Source: Candidatus Eisenbacteria bacterium
Lineage (GTDB): Bacteria > Eisenbacteria > RBG-16-71-46 > JASEGR01
NCBI GenBank assembly: GCA_030017955.1
Contig: JASEGR010000018.1
Span: forward strand, 1 to 41,405
Direction of reading: 5' to 3'
Length of the DNA: 41,405 nucleotides
Below, piece by piece: positions 16,482-24,420 of the stretch. The notes below the pieces were generated by a model. The model had not been told where the DNA came from. It saw only the letters and a program-made list of their open reading frames with translations, and ran no database searches. Position 1 is the stretch's first letter; every line of letters begins with the position of its first letter. The translations under genes were made by a program, and so were the position numbers.

Positions 16482-18468
16482 TCTGACCTCCTTGCTGTGG
16501 TGCACCAAGATTGATTCTCGAAGCAACATCTCTCAATCCGGCAATATACGATTGAACAGCCTGCTTCATTTCCGGCGGTTGCTGGTCAAAGGCCGGTGAA
16601 TTAACGAATCGGAAGAAAGTCTGGAGATACTCTTCATCGACTCTTTTCGGTGTCGGAATCTGACCAGTCACCGTAATCGTTTGAATATCTTTCTCAGCTG
16701 TCTGTGTCCCATCAGTATCAGTCAGCTCCAATGAGGCTTCGTAAGACTGGAATTGATCGAGTTCACCCCTTTTGAAGGCAAGGAGACGACGAGCGCGTTC
16801 TTTAGGGTTATCCACACCCATTTCTTCGTAGAGAGTAAATGGATCAATGATCTGTGCATTGGCCATCTGAAGTGCGTCAGAACGTCGGGTCTGCTTGTCA
16901 GTCGAAGAAGCATCTACCGTCACTATGAGTCCATCTTCTATCATGTCTCGCTGCATCTCCACGTCAATAATTTCACCTTCTTTGCCCAGTTCACGAACGT
17001 AGTGAGCCTTCTTATAGTTGAGTTTCATCAACTGGGTCGCCCAGTTTGCCATCTCTCTGACAACTCGATCAACAACCGTGGCAGAAATATCGTCAGCCAT
17101 CGTCAGATCGCCTTCACGAGTGACTTGTTTGCTAACACCACTACTCTCAGCTCGAACCTCACCACGAGTTGTCCCATGAGTCGCAAACTTTGAGTCAATT
17201 TGGCCTCGATTTCCAATTAAATCTTGAAAAAGAATCGGGTTTGGTGGTTGCCCAACAATTTGCGTGACAGCATCACCAACTTTTTCAGCAGTTTTAAGCC
17301 AAATATACTCTTTTGGATCACTAGAAAGACGAGTCACTTCAGATTTTTCAATGTAACGACCAGAGAAGATCAACCTCGGTACAGCATAGTCGGCAATTTC
17401 AGTAATCTGCATCCCACGACGATTCACAGCCTTCTGGAGTGGGATTGACTGCTCAACAGGGCTTGTGGCGTCGATTGGTCCATTCCCAAGCGTGACATGA
17501 GAGAAGAAAATGTATGGTTTTCGCGGTCTCTCAAAGTGATTTCGATAAAAAGGTTCAATGGCAGTTTGCTCTCCCATTTCATTGACCGTTGGGACATCCA
17601 GAACGCGGGTTGCCCCTTCCCAATCATAATAAGGGTTCTTCATCTTATCTAAGATGATATTTTGGTACTTCCAGGACACCCCTTCAATCAATTTCCCATC
17701 GCGGCCGTAGAAACTGAACCAAACTTCCTGGTAGCGAATCTTCGAGGCCAAATCAGTCGGATTTTGACCATTCTTCTTTGCTTGACCGAGGATTTCATTC
17801 CGTTTCCCAGGAAACTTCTTCAAAACGACTGCTAACGGTTCATCGCACCACTCAATGATGAACTCCATCTCATCGGCAGTGAAACCAGTTTCAGGAATGA
17901 CGGCGGTTGGATCAACCAACATCCGGTAGGGATGAACGATCTTGAAGCCAAAGTCTCCATGCTCTCCCCGATTCTTGTCCCAGAAGGCTTTGACCGCTCC
18001 CTGGAAGTACAGATGGTTGTGGCGGAGTCCATGCTTCACCAAACGACGAATTTCATCGTTTTTGAGCTTGGTATTGAGGACTTTCTGGACTTTCCGAGCA
18101 TTTTCTCGACTTTTTAATGATTCTGAGGTCGTTCCAGTCAAAATATCCGGGACTCTGCCCGATGCAATCGAAATTCTGGTCTCAGTATCCTGAAAAATAA
18201 TGTTATCCACATAGGCTAATTCATGATCCTCAAGATCGCCTTCGTTGATTTGATCGCCACGCCAAAATTCTTCATTGATCTTGCGTCTCTCAACCAATTT
18301 GAGCTTCTTAATGTGACGATCGGCCTCAGCAGTCTTCCCATTAATAAGTCGAACGAGATCATCGTCCTCGATGGGAATAGCAAATGATCCCGCATCGGAG
18401 ACAAGCTGCTCCTTCTGCTCTTCTTCTGCATCCATGGGCTGAGGAATGATACCAAGCGTGTCTTCCAT
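16462..18468 (-). CDS. Portal protein
   Basis: This encodes 668 aa from ATG 18468 with an SD (AAGGA). Length and order (terL, small gene, portal, scaffold, capsid) match P22-type portals. N-terminal part: KKLKLVERRKINEEFWRGDQ, then a stem/wing region (FGFKIVHPYRMLVDPTAV, IRYQEVWFSFYGRDGKLIEG). The central region VEQSIPLQKAVNRRGMQITEI and the C-terminal SDALQMANAQIIDPFTLYEE are typical of the portal crown of podoviruses. It forms the dodecameric ring at the packaging vertex. The tail LGAPQQGGQNATAVY is flexible. Confidence 0.87.
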   Translation of the reverse strand: MEDTLGIIPQPMDAEEEQKEQLVSDAGSFAIPIEDDDLVRLINGKTAEADRHIKKLKLVERRKINEEFWRGDQINEGDLEDHELAYVDNIIFQDTETRISIASGRVPDILTGTTSESLKSRENARKVQKVLNTKLKNDEIRRLVKHGLRHNHLYFQGAVKAFWDKNRGEHGDFGFKIVHPYRMLVDPTAVIPETGFTADEMEFIIEWCDEPLAVVLKKFPGKRNEILGQAKKNGQNPTDLASKIRYQEVWFSFYGRDGKLIEGVSWKYQNIILDKMKNPYYDWEGATRVLDVPTVNEMGEQTAIEPFYRNHFERPRKPYIFFSHVTLGNGPIDATSPVEQSIPLQKAVNRRGMQITEIADYAVPRLIFSGRYIEKSEVTRLSSDPKEYIWLKTAEKVGDAVTQIVGQPPNPILFQDLIGNRGQIDSKFATHGTTRGEVRAESSGVSKQVTREGDLTMADDISATVVDRVVREMANWATQLMKLNYKKAHYVRELGKEGEIIDVEMQRDMIEDGLIVTVDASSTDKQTRRSDALQMANAQIIDPFTLYEEMGVDNPKERARRLLAFKRGELDQFQSYEASLELTDTDGTQTAEKDIQTITVTGQIPTPKRVDEEYLQTFFRFVNSPAFDQQPPEMKQAVQSYIAGLRDVASRINLGAPQQGGQNATAVY

Positions 18469-18492
18469 ACCGTCCTTCTATAGAGAGAGAGC

Positions 18493-18795
18493 TTACCTCA
18501 CGTAGTAACGAGCCTGACAAATACCAATCTTGTCAATGATAGGTCGCCCAAAGTGATCCATCCCCCGTTTCTGGGTAATCACTCCCTTGCATTGGATGAC
18601 AATCGGGAGTTCTGCTGAAGCTGAAATGGTGGTGTTTTCTCCAGGTAACATAACCCGGATGTCATCGTAGTATTCAAACACAGTCTTTCCACATAAGGAA
18701 CAGTGGAACCGCTTCAACTGAGGCTCCTCAATTCGAGTGAGCCATATAGAGATTGGCGGTTTATGAACAGGAATTGAGGTTGTCATCATGCTCAT
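18493..18795 (-). CDS. Small protein with a CxxC pair
   Basis: This encodes 100 aa from ATG 18795 (MSMMTTSIPVHKPP), six bases after terL. A CSLCG motif at ~residue 33 and a later QCKG and CQAR suggest a single zinc-binding site. The rest is beta-like (DIRVMLPGENTTISASAELP). Unknown function; it lies between terminase and portal. Confidence 0.6.
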   Translation of the reverse strand: MSMMTTSIPVHKPPISIWLTRIEEPQLKRFHCSLCGKTVFEYYDDIRVMLPGENTTISASAELPIVIQCKGVITQKRGMDHFGRPIIDKIGICQARYYVR

Positions 18796-18801
18796 AGCAT
18801 A

Positions 18802-21318
18802 TCACTTATTTTGAATATCACGTCTATTCCGAATAGCACGTCGGACCGAAGCATCAACAAACTGAGCAATGCTGGGAAAGAGCGGATCACCATCCTCATT
18901 GATTGACCAAGTTGGATTGAGTGGAACTCCTTGATGACGAATTGAAATACCAGTTGATCCAGACGGATCTTGCTGACCAAAGGAAACGAGGGCAAGGGTT
19001 AAAGCATCGTAGAAGTGATCTTCTCCAGAGGAATCCAAATCTTCGAGATCAGTCTCACTATATATTAAGGAAGGGATGGTACGAGCACCATTACGAATCT
19101 CTTTACTGAAGAGAAGGTACGGACTCTCGTCAGCATGATTGGCTAGGTACCGATGGAGAATGGCTTTACGCTGGTGGCGCATTCCCCGAGAGAGCGTATT
19201 ACCACGGACTAAGGGCCGAATGTTAAAACGTTGGAATGTTTCAGCCACAGAATCCCAGCCTCCCTGCTTTGAGTAACAGTCATGAGGGAGAACGAAACCT
19301 TGAACGGATTCATGTTCTAAGATCCGAGCTAACTCTCTTGCCCACTCTTCAGGATCTTTCTTGGATTGGTAAAGTTCCCGGTAGACGAAAGCATGGCCGG
19401 TTGGAGCGAAAGCAACCCAAACGGCACAACCAGGATCGTTGTATCCCCAGTCGAAACCAACGACTCGACGACATTGGTCAATGGGGTAGTCGAAGCTATC
19501 AACAATGTAGCGTTCCCCCATGCCCCACTCGGGGAATGCCTGACCTTCAAAGATATTCCAGTCACCGTCAAGGAAGGCCTTGCGTTGCTGTTCGGGGAGA
19601 TCCTCAAGGATTTTTACATATTCTGGGTTCGCCTGCATGATGACCGGGTTGTCGTAGACCTTGGCTGGGACAAATCGGTGGTCCTCCTTGGCTTGGTCAA
19701 TGAACTCCCCCTTCACCCACATATGACCAACACCCCCAGGGTTTGCCCCTAAGAACATCTGGGTTTTCACCTTGGGGTTGATAGTTCGGATACAAGAGCG
19801 AAGAATGTCAAACTGAAACCGAGTATTTCCTGTAACGAATACGCGACCCTTGTACCGAGCGAAGAATGCGTGGTGAGGCTCAACGACAATACACCAAACC
19901 GATCCTCGGTATGGAACGTGGCGAATATCAGAACGTCGTACTTCAACAGATAGACGACTTCGGCGGCTCACGCTCAGTCGATATACTGGGTACTTACCAT
20001 TGGCGAGGGCATAACCAGCAGTTGCTACGTATCCAAGATGAATGGCAATGATTTGTAGATCATCACGCAGTCCCTCATTTGCAAGACCAATAGACCAACC
20101 ACCACTCCTCGTCCGATACCCATCTCCGGCCATGAACGCATCCCAGAATATCTTGAGCTGACGACGGCTGAGGCCAAATATCCATCGAGGAATACGTTTC
20201 TGGTACGTATCACCCATAGGTTTCAGTTCTTCGTAGAGTTGACGACTGTAAATAAGATACGAGCCTTCAGTTCGGTACGACCATCGCCAAGGCAATCGCT
20301 CAAAGAGCGATCTCAATGAGGGCTGATCCTTTGTTTGTCGAATCGAAATACGCCCTGACGATCCATTCGTTCGAGTAAATGCACAGCCCTCCGATAGATA
20401 CCATCCCAAGAACTCAAGCCAATCATCGACTGGGATTGACTGAATGCTATTCTGATTTTCCCCGATCCCTCTCCCTGATACTGGAGAAAAATCATACGAA
20501 TCGTGCTCTACCCCCTCCCAGACTCCGCTTCGGACGTGCCACGAAAACGAGGAAAGTGAATCAGCCCGACAGAACGACCACTCACCACCTTTCTGTTTTT
20601 CAATCACCATCCGGTGATTTGGTGTGACAGAAAAGGCAATCCCTTTGCGTTGGTACAGCTCAAAGAGACCACTTCGAGAAGGAAAGTCGTGAACCTCAGA
20701 GATCGGATGGTACTCAATTTGGTATGACGGTGAGAGCGTTGCAGTCTTTATACCTGATTTAAGCGTACTAATTTTCTGCCATCCGTGTTCAGTGAGAACT
20801 TCAGTATTAGGGTGAAGACAAAACTGCGTTGCTTCGTCAATGGCAATATCATCGTACTCAGTTCCAGCGTACGAGTAAGCATCAGATTCGTACTGACAGG
20901 CGCCAAGTTCTAAGACAGATCCATTCGGAAAGTTGAAGGTATTTTCCTGACGAGCAAATCGGACACCCCAAGATTTCGGGATTTCCTGAAGAAGTTTATC
21001 GATATGCGTTCTTCGTAACTCTGGGTGAGTTCGACGAAGGAGAAGTCCTCGGGACTTTGCGTGTTTCAAGCGGCGGAGAATCTGCTTCCAACGTAAGCTC
21101 CATGACTTCCCACCCCCCTTGGCCTAAGCGCCCCCGTAGAGTACGAATCTTTCCGTTGCACCGAAAAACTCAAGTTGACGTTCACTCGGCTTCAACTCAA
21201 ACTTCGGGGTTTTCTTATGTATTCGATCGAGAGGACTCTGCGAGGGCATTGGGCAATCACCTACTTTCGAGGGATATGTACGAAGTTCACTTGAACATAC
21301 AACACAGAATTTCGTCAT
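18802..21318 (-). CDS. terL: Terminase large subunit, intein-containing, with an in-frame amber codon
   Basis: This is an 839-codon frame from ATG 21316-21318, overlapping the terS stop as ATGA. The N-terminal part runs KPSERQLEFFGATERFVLYGGA. Then TAG (21124-21126) interrupts, followed in the same frame by GCC and KGGGKSWSLRWKQILRR. Walker B is DDIAIDEATQF, and a 332-aa intein is inserted right after that F. The C-terminal nuclease domain shows VVGFDWGYNDPG (first acidic residue) and EDHFYDALTLALVS (last). Without TAG-GCC the P-loop would be the usual GGAKGGGKS. Options are amber readthrough, ribosomal hopping, a dead allele or an assembly error. A truncated start at ATG 21069 would lack the ATPase P-loop. 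Confidence 0.85.
19825..20820 (-). mobile_element. Intein with LAGLIDADG (DOD) endonuclease in terL
   Basis: 332 aa, from Cys1 (CLHPNTEVLTEHGWQKI) to Asn332 (RVFVTGN), with Thr as the +1 residue. Block B is GIAFSVTPNHRMVI. The two DOD helices are FLGWYLSEGCAF and FWDAFMAGDGYR. Block F/G is VVEPHHAFFARYKGR. The penultimate residue is Gly instead of the common His, as in several terminase inteins. Splicing would join DEATQF to TRFQFDILRS, right beside the Walker B/motif III region, a typical intein site. The splicing and endonuclease residues look intact. Confidence 0.92.
21121..21126 (-). other. Amber codon and second Ala codon in the terminase P-loop
   Basis: The minus strand reads GGC GCT TAG GCC AAG GGG. 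The six bases TAG GCC are extra compared with the P-loop consensus GGA-x-GGGKS. GCT before the stop and GCC after it are both Ala codons readable by one tRNA, so skipping them would give GGAKGGGKS. Confidence 0.8.
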
Positions 21319-21734
21319 GTCCACGATTCCCAAGACTTAGAATCAACACCGGCAATGTTAATCTGGATCGCATTGATGGTCTTCTCCTCATCACCCTCAA
21401 CGAGTTTCCCAAGCCGGTCGATGTACTTGACGGTCTCTAAGCGAATCTTGTGGTCGGGAACGTAGTCCTCCCCCTCTAGTTTCGTTGCCGCCACCGCTTC
21501 GGCCAATACCTTCGCTCGGTGACGCAAGTCAACTCCCTCAGACTGCTCGATTTGAGCCAAGTAGGCCGTCCGTCGCTCCTGGACTTCATGGAAGTAGTCT
21601 CTCACCCATCGAGAAGCCGTTCCACGATCCTTCACGGTCGTTCCCTTGATTGCTTCCTTGAGAGACTTCCCTTCAGCGACTCGTTGCAGCACGGTCGCTC
21701 GTGTCCGAGTGTATCGCTTGGCTACTGCGCCCAT
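21315..21734 (-). CDS. terS: Terminase small subunit
   Basis: This encodes 139 aa from ATG 21734 with AGGAGG three bases upstream. Its N-terminal helix-turn-helix (LQRVAEGKSLKEAIKGTTVK, DRGTASRWVRDYFHEV) fits pac/cos DNA recognition. The central helical oligomerisation part (RTAYLAQIEQSEGVDLRHRA, VKYIDRLGKLVEGDEEKT) and the C-terminal tail follow. The ATGA overlap with terL, and the order, support the call. It forms the ring that recognises the viral DNA and stimulates TerL. Confidence 0.85.
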   Translation of the reverse strand: MGAVAKRYTRTRATVLQRVAEGKSLKEAIKGTTVKDRGTASRWVRDYFHEVQERRTAYLAQIEQSEGVDLRHRAKVLAEAVAATKLEGEDYVPDHKIRLETVKYIDRLGKLVEGDEEKTINAIQINIAGVDSKSWESWT

Positions 21735-22012
21735 GGGCCTCCTAATCCGTAGAGAATCTCGGGTTTGGCTGTAAACATCGTGAAGAGACGGTGGAACTCA
21801 GACAAGGAGTGGAACTCAAACTCATTCTTCACATCATGCTGGAACTCGATCGTACAGAGACCGCTACATCGTGGTTTCTCCTTAAGAAACCCCCTCACCT
21901 TCTTGAGAAAGGTCGTCTTCTTCATTCTCCCACCAAAGCGAACTCCCTCGATCCTGGCCTGGAAGTTCAGCGAGTAGATCTTACTTCCCCGTATCTTACC
22001 CAGTTTGGTCAT
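21722..22012 (-). CDS. Small basic protein upstream of terS
   Basis: This encodes 96 aa from ATG 22012 with an SD-like GAGGAC. The frame shows TKLGKIRGSKIYSLNFQARI and RMKKTTFLKKVRGFLKEKPR, then CSGLCTIEFQHDVKNEFEFH. It is basic in the first half and aromatic/acidic in the second. It overlaps terS by 13 bases. Unknown function; it may be a DNA-binding or packaging accessory. Confidence 0.6.
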   Translation of the reverse strand: MTKLGKIRGSKIYSLNFQARIEGVRFGGRMKKTTFLKKVRGFLKEKPRCSGLCTIEFQHDVKNEFEFHSLSEFHRLFTMFTAKPEILYGLGGPWAQ

Positions 22013-22376
22013 GCGTCCTCGCTGCGGCTACCCGACACTTTGAAGAACAGAATCGAGCCGTCTTCCGTTGAGCAATGAAGGAAGCACTACACTCTAAGCA
22101 GGTACTCATTGGCTCCTGATCCTTAAGCTGTTCCTTCAGCTTCTCGTGTTCGACCCATACCACCCCTTTCTCCTCATCTGGCCAGAGTACCCAGGTTTCT
22201 TCCGTCTCTTTCGGAATCGTTCCAAACGTATGGTAACAGTCATTGCACTTAAAGGTACTCTTCCGAAAGTCCTCCTCATTCTGCCATAAACGAGGATGCT
22301 TACAGGACGCACACCGACTACAGATTCCCTTCTCTGCTACTACGTTCTTTGGATGGATGTAACAGACCATTGCCAC
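21996..22376 (-). CDS. Two-site zinc-binding protein
   Basis: This encodes 126 aa from GTG 22374-22376 (or ATG 22370); GGAGGA lies six bases before the GTG. The N-terminal zinc ribbon has CSRCASCKH and CNDC. The C-terminal finger CLECSASFIAQRKTARFCSS plus KCRVAAAR is typical of MYM/zf-type fingers that recognise nucleic acid or peptide. It is the first gene of the leftward late block, next to the motif-rich control region, so a regulatory role is possible. Confidence 0.7.
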   Translation of the reverse strand: MAMVCYIHPKNVVAEKGICSRCASCKHPRLWQNEEDFRKSTFKCNDCYHTFGTIPKETEETWVLWPDEEKGVVWVEHEKLKEQLKDQEPMSTCLECSASFIAQRKTARFCSSKCRVAAARTHDQTG

Positions 22377-22405
22377 AGGGACTCCTCCCACTATTGAATA
22401 GTTAC

Positions 22406-22700
22406 TTAGCGTAACAAACTCTATCCACTACGTCCAGTGACTACGTCCAGTGACCTTAGCTTCAGCTGACGTTTAGCGTAACAACAGTGCTAAAATTAGC
22501 GTAACAGTGCCCTATAACCCCCGCCTAGTCCCCTTAGCGTAACACGATAAAATTATAGGAGAATGAACCGAGAATCGCAGTAGCTAACTTCTTCTTGGTA
22601 CCCCCATCCCCACCCTTTGACTATCCCCCGTGTTACGCTAAGGATTTTACAGGTTCAAACACGCTACAATGCGTCAGGATGCATTCTACTGTTACGCTAA
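22406..22700. repeat. Six copies of TTAGCGTAACA (iteron/operator array)
   Basis: Exact 11-bp copies lie at 22406-22416, 22473-22483, 22496-22506 and 22534-22544 on the plus strand, and at 22631-22641 and 22690-22700 inverted. The first copy is preceded by GTTAC, making a palindrome GTTAC-ttagc-GTAAC. The spacing is irregular (67, 23 and 38 bases between the direct copies). Confidence 0.9.
22428..22453 (+). repeat. 13-bp perfect tandem repeat
   Basis: CTACGTCCAGTGA is present twice in direct succession between the first and second 11-bp motif copies. Confidence 0.9.
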
Positions 22701-22879
22701 GGACTTTGGTACCAATTGGATATATATTCACTCCTGTTAGAAGACGTGGGACTGCCCCAAGAGCCTCCCTGGTTGCGTCTCTGACGCTTTCGACTGATGG
22801 TGTGTTTTGTTCTCTTTTGTCTTCTTTCCCTCCTTGCCTCCAAGAGGTGCACAACCGTCTACCTCTGCGGAGCTATCGG

Positions 22880-23161
22880 CTACGAGAAAAACAAGCTCGG
22901 AGGCGGGGGGGAATCGTCGTCTTCCAACCACTTCCGCGCCGCTCTTGCCTCAGGTGTCAGCCATTGTCGCTCGGTTCGGCTCAGTCGTCGGCGACCGACA
23001 GACTCAAGAGGCTCGGGCTTCTGTTCTGGTTCCTCTTTTTTCGTCTCTTGCGGCGGGATCGTCTGAGGTTGAGGGATGGGCGAGGTGTCCGGCCGCAAGC
23101 GGTGGAGCGCGTAGAGATAGCCCAGAGTTGTCCCCAGAAGGAATGAGAGCAAGGCAATCAT
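22880..23161 (-). CDS. Small membrane-anchored protein, Pro/Glu-rich
   Basis: This encodes 93 aa from ATG 23161. The N-terminal segment IALLSFLLGTTLGYLYAL is a membrane anchor or uncleaved signal. It is followed by a basic spot, a Pro/Glu/Lys-rich linker (PQETKKEEPEQKPEPLESV) and a charged C-terminus. There is no real SD, but a -10-like TAGAAT ends seven bases before the ATG, so the mRNA may be leaderless. A phage membrane regulator or spanin-like role is possible; function unknown. The stop is TAG. Confidence 0.6.
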   Translation of the reverse strand: MIALLSFLLGTTLGYLYALHRLRPDTSPIPQPQTIPPQETKKEEPEQKPEPLESVGRRRLSRTERQWLTPEARAARKWLEDDDSPPPPSLFFS

Positions 23162-23167
23162 GCTTCC

Positions 23168-23197
23168 ATTCTACAGGTTGGGAGTGGGTATTGACAA
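23168..23197 (-). promoter_or_regulatory. Leftward promoter sharing its -35 with the rightward one
   Basis: On the minus strand, TTGTCA (23192-23197), an 18-bp spacer and TAGAAT (23168-23173) are each one mismatch from consensus. The predicted start falls at or within a base or two of the ATG at 23161. The -35 overlaps five bases of the rightward TTGACA. Confidence 0.55.
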
Positions 23198-23219
23198 GCT
23201 GTATCCCATCTGCTACAAT
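23191..23219 (+). promoter_or_regulatory. Strong sigma70-like promoter of the plus-strand operon
   Basis: TTGACA (23191-23196), a 17-bp spacer and TACAAT (23214-23219). It should start transcription near 23226, leaving a leader of about 138 bases before the first gene. Confidence 0.85.
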
Positions 23220-23225
23220 GTATTT

Positions 23226-23363
23226 ACCACTGAGGACGTCGTCTACGATTCGCTCGGTGGGTAATACAAATAGGAGGCTTGGCGGGAACTGTTACGGGGT
23301 GGCTCATGTACCACCGCCGGCACGCTTCACCGCCAAGCTCTCCGCCTCAAAAGGAAGGACACC
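23226..23363 (+). ncRNA. Structured 5' leader of the plus-strand operon
   Basis: The leader has a 9-bp stem (23277-23285 with 23330-23338) enclosing a smaller GGTGG/CCACC hairpin (23298-23302 with 23311-23315), and an unused AGGAGG (23272-23277). A control role is inferred; no known riboswitch class was recognised. Confidence 0.4.
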
Positions 23364-23579
23364 ATGGAATACCAAGGACTAGCGCGTATAGCCTTCGCAA
23401 ATCTCACAGATTCAACACCACGACAGGTAGACTTGGAACTGATGAGAATGTGGGGAAGCTATACCGACGACAACGGCCATAACTTCGAGATATGGCAAAC
23501 AGACCAATCATTCATGTTCAACCTAGGCGATAGGATCATGCCAACGAGCAATATCCGCATCGAGAGGCGGGCACAATGA
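23364..23579 (+). CDS. Small hypothetical protein, first gene of plus operon
   Basis: This encodes 71 aa from ATG 23364 with GGAAGG upstream (MEYQGLARIAFANLTDSTPR ... NIRIERRAQ). It is a mixed soluble protein with an aromatic centre (MRMWGSYTDDNGHNFEIWQT). It overlaps the next gene by four bases (ATGA). The family is not recognised. Confidence 0.7.
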   Translation: MEYQGLARIAFANLTDSTPRQVDLELMRMWGSYTDDNGHNFEIWQTDQSFMFNLGDRIMPTSNIRIERRAQ

Positions 23580-23983
23580 CCAACGACACGGCCAAAGAAC
23601 AGGCACAAGTACAACTCGAAGCAATCCAGGGATTACTAGCAGCCTACGATCAGGCCAAGGAATCAGGAACGGTTGACCATGACGGGGAAACCTTGACCGT
23701 CGACCAATTCGAGGAGCGAGTCCACGAAACACCCCTATGCGTCGAAGTCCGCGGCGGGTGGCATATTCCAGGAGCAGAAAACAAGGACAGTGAGTACACG
23801 ATTCTACTCTGTACCGGCGGACCGGCGGTTCGGATCATCGGAGACTTGAGCGACGAACCGGAAACTGCGAGGCTTGAGTATCAGGACTGGGGCACGGAGT
23901 GGACTGACTACCACCTGACCAAAGAGCAAGAGGAGCAGGTGATAGACTACGCTCGCTTTTTCAATTACGAGGACACGCAATGA
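23576..23983 (+). CDS. Conserved phage/plasmid-type protein (EVR-GW / LLCTGGPAV motif)
   Basis: This encodes 135 aa from ATG 23576. The segments PLCVEVRGGWHIPG, YTILLCTGGPAVRIIGDL, ARLEYQDWGTEWTDY and VIDYARFFNYED form a pattern I know from a conserved uncharacterised protein of phages and plasmids of many bacteria. The first ~40 residues are a helical, Gln/Ala-rich extension. It is translationally coupled on both sides (ATGA). Function unknown. Confidence 0.8.
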   Translation: MTNDTAKEQAQVQLEAIQGLLAAYDQAKESGTVDHDGETLTVDQFEERVHETPLCVEVRGGWHIPGAENKDSEYTILLCTGGPAVRIIGDLSDEPETARLEYQDWGTEWTDYHLTKEQEEQVIDYARFFNYEDTQ

Positions 23984-24126
23984 TCAAAGAGGTACAGAAC
24001 GAACTCGACGACAGCGCACACGTCCAGTGTGGCACCTGTGGCAAACTCGGTCTACGCTTGGAGTGGGCAAGTATAGACGGCGTGTACTATTGCTCCGAGG
24101 ATATAGTGGGAAAAATACCAGTCTAG
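23980..24126 (+). CDS. 48-aa zinc-finger-like protein
   Basis: This is a short frame from ATG 23980 overlapping the previous stop (ATGA): MIKEVQNELDDSAHVQCGTC ... DGVYYCSEDIVGKIPV, ending TAG. The CGTCG knuckle and a later Cys suggest metal binding. The overlap and coupling make it likely to be real in spite of its size. A hairpin (24137-24157) follows. Confidence 0.65.
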   Translation: MIKEVQNELDDSAHVQCGTCGKLGLRLEWASIDGVYYCSEDIVGKIPV

Positions 24127-24136
24127 CAAACCTGGG

Positions 24137-24157
24137 AGCCGTCACTATTTGACGGCT
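24137..24157 (+). other. 8-bp hairpin between plus-strand genes
   Basis: AGCCGTCA (24137-24144) and TGACGGCT (24150-24157) form a stem with a 5-nt loop. There is no U-tract. It lies just before the SD of the next gene and may affect mRNA stability or translation. Confidence 0.55.
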
Positions 24158-24173
24158 ACAGAAGGAGTCACTC

Positions 24174-24413
24174 ATGGAACAGAGAGTCATGGAGGAGGCG
24201 GAAGCGCTACGGGTACGGTTGGGGTTCGAAAATGTCGAAGTGTCGGAAAACGTAGGGACGATCACAACACCACTACAATCGACCTATGGAATGAGGACAA
24301 TTCGGGTGCGTAGCACGGCTCGGCTCCTACGGGATAGCCGGCACCCCTACGCAGCAGATACCCTGGGGCGGCGAGGCAATGAACCAGCCGCCCCTTTACC
24401 AAGTCAAAATTAG
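24174..24413 (+). CDS. Hypothetical small protein
   Basis: This encodes 79 aa from ATG 24174 with GAAGGAG upstream: MEQRVMEEAEALRVRLGFEN, VEVSENVGTITTPLQSTYGM, then an Arg-rich part (RVRSTARLLRDSRHPYAADT). Eight bases separate its stop from the next start. Unknown function. Confidence 0.65.
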   Translation: MEQRVMEEAEALRVRLGFENVEVSENVGTITTPLQSTYGMRTIRVRSTARLLRDSRHPYAADTLGRRGNEPAAPLPSQN

Positions 24414-24420
24414 GAGGTCT

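Larger units (their letters stand above)
22377..22879. other. Gene-poor control region with 11-bp repeats
   Basis: No convincing gene lies here. The region holds six copies of TTAGCGTAACA (four direct, two inverted), a 13-bp tandem duplication and A+T-rich patches. From 22701 to 22879 I see only weak open frames without an SD and no clear signal. Confidence 0.7.

Noticed and set aside
22650-22685. tRNA-like T-arm (GGTTCAAAC)
   Set aside because: No acceptor or anticodon stem could be built around it; no tRNA was found in the window.
22633-22854. 73-codon minus-strand frame next to the repeats
   Set aside because: TTG start without SD; its stop is formed by a repeat copy; no protein-like pattern.
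22595-23382. Long plus-strand open frames (183 and 191 codons) over the control region
   Set aside because: They lack SD sites, cross the repeats and run opposite a better membrane-protein gene; composition is that of a shadow frame.
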